Shown here one piece after another: positions 61,803-64,000 of a stretch of DNA of 64,000 bases; the stretch's first letter is position 1, and each line of letters starts with the position of its first letter. The notes beneath the pieces were generated by a model. The model saw only the letters and a list, made by a program, of their open reading frames with translations, searched no databases and was not told the DNA's origin. A program made the position numbers and the translations under genes. This DNA comes from Clostridiales bacterium (lineage in GTDB: Bacteria > Bacillota > Clostridia > Oscillospirales > Oscillospiraceae), in assembly GCA_012719035.1 (NCBI GenBank), contig JAAYBD010000044.1, forward strand, positions 34,739 to 98,738, in the 5' to 3' direction.

Positions 61803-62130
61803 GTCCAAAATAATTTCTCCTTTTATATCTCCAGTTCGTAAAAGAGTTTCTGCTTATGTGTGCCATAAACCTAAGCCTTGTCACAACGGCGGAAACCGGC
61901 AGCCCGCTTCCAGTAATGCAATCATCACTGGAATAACTATGGGATGTACCGGTGGCGGAAGTCGAGACATAAAAAGCATCGCTTATTTCAGATACAAATC
62001 TATGTCCGCCAATAGCTATTTGGATTCCTCCATTTAAGGATTTAATGCTGATAGTTGTTGAAGATGCGGCAGTAAACTTGCACCATTTCTCGTACTGATT
62101 TGGAACGAGTTGAACATTTATAAGGCGCAA
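61786..62130 (-). CDS. Possible hypothetical protein (about 114 aa)
   Basis: MRLINVQLVPNQYEKWCKFT, AASSTTISIKSLNGGIQIAI, GGHRFVSEISDAFYVSTSAT. TTG start directly after a stop and without a ribosome binding site, so the front may be missing. Its end overlaps the start of the frameshifted gene downstream. Ser/Thr-rich like its neighbour; perhaps both belong to one surface-protein operon. Confidence 0.4.
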   Translation of the reverse strand: MRLINVQLVPNQYEKWCKFTAASSTTISIKSLNGGIQIAIGGHRFVSEISDAFYVSTSATGTSHSYSSDDCITGSGLPVSAVVTRLRFMAHISRNSFTNWRYKRRNYFGHGFFK

Positions 62131-62360
62131 TCAGTACAGTTTAAAATGCTTCGGGAGATAAATATTTGCACTTATTCTGTTTTCCTATGTAGTAGTTATA
62201 CCACTCGAGGAAATATATACAACATATTCTTCCATTTTCACTTAATTATATCATGTTTTTATAATTGTGTTGCGACAGATTCGCGGCAAAATTCTAATGA
62301 ATACTATTGAGGCCAGTATTACCAACATTCTTTTAAAAATATAGTTATTTTAAGTAATGA

Positions 62361-63059
62361 CTATTTCTGTCCGCCATATACAGCAAAATTATGATATTTC
62401 CAAACTACGTCTATATTATTAAATCCTATACTACTTAACCATTCCAGTTGATCATATAATTTGGCAGGTCTATCCTCTGCTTCATAATTAGGTATCCATT
62501 TATTTTCAATTTCTTCAATTGAAACATTTTTATTCATATACTCTGTCCATTTTTTCATTGAAATGTTTTGGTTATGGCTATTTGAACCCAAAACCACATC
62601 TGCATTATAAAATACCCCCATATCATTCAGAGACTTAAAAACCTTTTCATAAAATATTTTTTTATCTATATTATTGGCCAAGTGATGCAACGCCAATGAT
62701 GACACTACTACATCATATTTTTTATCAAAAGTATAATCATTGAAATCACCTAAACAAAATGTAATATCATGAAATTCACTTAATTTGAATTTCGCTATAT
62801 TTAGCATATTTTCCGCTATATCTAAACAAGTTATTTTTGCATTTGGAAACTTTTCTTTTATTTTTAATGATATTGTTCCTGTTCCACATCCCAAATCTAT
62901 AACATTTATATCTTTATTATTTTCAAATGGTATTGTTGATATTAGCGCTTCGATCATTTCTTCATAGAAAGGAATAAGCTTAAGTATTAAGTTATCAAAC
63001 TCTACTGCTTCTGTTTCAAAATGATTTTTAATTCTTTCTTTGCTATCTATGCTGTTCAA
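62361..63059 (-). CDS. Class I SAM-dependent methyltransferase (232 aa)
   Basis: INVIDLGCGTGTISLKIKEK (motif I), ITCLDIAENMLNIAKFKL, DVVVSSLALHHLANNIDKKI and KSLNDMGVFYNADVVLG. The TTG start lies 6 nt after AAGGAGGC. AT-rich codon use (many AAA, ATT, TTA) is stronger than in the housekeeping part and suggests recent acquisition. Substrate unknown. Confidence 0.87.
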   Translation of the reverse strand: MNSIDSKERIKNHFETEAVEFDNLILKLIPFYEEMIEALISTIPFENNKDINVIDLGCGTGTISLKIKEKFPNAKITCLDIAENMLNIAKFKLSEFHDITFCLGDFNDYTFDKKYDVVVSSLALHHLANNIDKKIFYEKVFKSLNDMGVFYNADVVLGSNSHNQNISMKKWTEYMNKNVSIEEIENKWIPNYEAEDRPAKLYDQLEWLSSIGFNNIDVVWKYHNFAVYGGQK

Positions 63060-63496
63060 AATATTGCCTCCTTATAGATTAAATTCGGAATGGCGCAGTT
63101 AGCTGACAGCAAGTTTCATCTCTCGGCACAATCTGCTATCAGATTATAAACTGTACCGAGTAGTTAAGTCGTTGGACCTTCATAATGATTCCACCTCTTT
63201 TTCAAATTTTTCAATATAATACCGGAAAGTAAAGAACGTGTCTACATTTTTATATCTATTTCATTTGAAAGCACAAAGAGGCCCGCCGCAAATAGCGTCA
63301 AGCCTTTTTTGTATGGTTTGATATCGTTGAATTTTGTATTGATTAGCTCTTGGAGAGTTTTTATTAGCGCTTGGAGAACATCGAATGCCCTGTTTATCGG
63401 GGTTTATTCCCAACATTGTATCTTACGCGTCGCTTACGGAGAAGCATTGATATCAACATATTACATTTAAGCAAAGATAATTTAAAAGAGCATAAC
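63060..63496 (+). other. Intergenic stretch, no gene seen
   Basis: AT-rich; a plus-strand frame from 63371 continues into the TnpV-like fragment but its first part has no family resemblance. Confidence 0.4.
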
Positions 63497-63619
63497 ATGG
63501 AAATCGCATATTCAAAACACAGAGACTATTTACTTCCTGTTTTACTTGTGCCGGGGAAAAAGTCCTATTCTCTCGGTCGGCACAGAATTCTTCCAACCAA
63601 AATGAAGGTAGGTTTGTGA
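63497..63619 (+). pseudogene. TnpV-like fragment
   Basis: MEIAYSKHRDYLLPVLLVPG, then KKSYSLGRHRILPTK. It resembles the first third of the small TnpV proteins of clostridial mobile elements (short acidic start, DYLxPxL, IGRYG). About 80 residues are missing. The family call is tentative. Confidence 0.4.
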
Positions 63620-63732
63620 TTTTCTATGATCTTCGGTATTCTTGCAACACCACGAAACTAAATTATACCTTTCCACATTGACTTGAATGGTAACGCGGGA
63701 AGGTGCTGTATGAATTGATAATATCCCTTAGT

Positions 63733-63864
63733 TCATTTTACTCCAACAAATACATACCAGCAGCTTTCTTCACTGCTCAATCCTCCATGAACACTTGGTA
63801 ACTGCGGAAGCTTTACAGCTTGTGCATTGCGGAATCCAGCAGTCAAAATCTCATTAATATACAT
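63733..63864 (-). pseudogene. Methyltransferase-like C-terminal stump cut off by an IS element
   Basis: MYINEILTAGFRNAQAVKLP, QLPSVHGGLSSEESCWYVFV, GVK-stop. This is the usual end of a class I methyltransferase. The coding frame stops matching at about 63870, where the IS3-type terminal sequence begins, so the insertion probably removed the front. Confidence 0.45.
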
Positions 63865-63875
63865 CTCCACTGGCG

Positions 63876-64000
63876 CTGACCTGAACCCCGAAAACTAAAC
63901 CAATAGGAATGTTAGTCACGATATGCTATAATTTTTGAAAGGGACGTGATTAACATGAAAACGAGATTCACAGAAGAGCAAATTATCAAGATTTTGAAAG
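63876..64000 (+). mobile_element. Left end of an IS3-family insertion sequence (runs off the right edge)
   Basis: TGACCTGAACCCCGAAAACT at 63877 looks like a terminal inverted repeat. TATAAT at 63927-63932 and a GGGACG ribosome binding site precede the orfA start at 63955. The right end is outside the window, so intactness is unknown. Confidence 0.65.
63955..64000 (+). CDS. IS3-family transposase orfA, N-terminus (partial)
   Basis: The 15 visible residues MKTRFTEEQIIKILK are the conserved start of IS3-family (IS407-like group) orfA, the helix-turn-helix DNA-binding subunit whose frame is joined to orfB by ribosomal frameshifting. AAAGGGACG lies upstream. Confidence 0.75.
   Translation, partial: MKTRFTEEQIIKILK

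Overview
The window looks like a Gram-positive anaerobe of the class Clostridia, most likely the Oscillospirales (Oscillospiraceae-like) lineage. Grounds: secreted proteins with SLH domains and a shared, highly conserved signal peptide (MKSLNRTLSLVLVLVM...), a yaaL-bofA pair of the endospore formers, GGAGG ribosome binding sites, frequent TTG and GTG starts, a clostridial-type type IIA topoisomerase pair, and only remnants of Firmicutes-type insertion sequences. This assignment is inference from gene content. No rRNA, tRNA or CRISPR array was seen.

Left part (1-9.7 kb): the N-terminus of an FAD oxidoreductase, then the most striking locus. Two large S-layer-type genes (324-3053 minus and 4542-7046 plus) point away from each other. 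Between them lie a complete tyrosine recombinase gene (3326-4336), two matching 25-nt crossover-like sites in inverted orientation (23/25 identical, each a 7-bp arm / 8-bp spacer / 7-bp arm) and one good outward promoter just inside the left site. The layout predicts a recombinase-driven promoter inversion that chooses which S-layer protein is made. Two phage-tail-like small genes and a third SLH protein follow.

Housekeeping part (10-26.2 kb): trxA, a Crp/Fnr regulator, galE, a chemoreceptor, an aldehyde dehydrogenase, a transglutaminase-like lipoprotein, a YitT-family membrane protein, the parE-parC-type topoisomerase operon, yaaL-bofA preceded by a structured leader, and a CNNM/CorC-type membrane protein.

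Decayed insertion part (26.4-32 kb): remnants of IS1595-like, IS3 and IS110 elements surround a small PadR/DUF2812/membrane-protein operon. Two IS3 fragments lie in inverted orientation and appear to share one internal deletion.

Middle part (32-49.8 kb): citrate synthase, an NlpC/P60 endopeptidase with a coiled coil, a receiver-CheX plus CheX pair, then a zone rich in deletion products: a truncated response regulator joined to a headless ABC transporter, a binding-protein/ABC-transporter chimera, an ABC partner frameshifted in a T7 run, and an FmdE stump next to a methyltransferase. The order methyltransferase - FmdE - binding protein - ABC - ABC suggests an eroded metal or metallophore transport cluster.

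Right part (50-64 kb): mostly single minus-strand genes (nitroreductase, Nim-like flavoprotein, MFS pump with an attenuator-like leader, a class III cyclase-like protein, a YoaP-type acetyltransferase), then a three-gene NMT1-type ABC importer on the plus strand, a frameshifted secreted-type protein, a methyltransferase, gene stumps, and the left end of an IS3-family element entering at the window edge.
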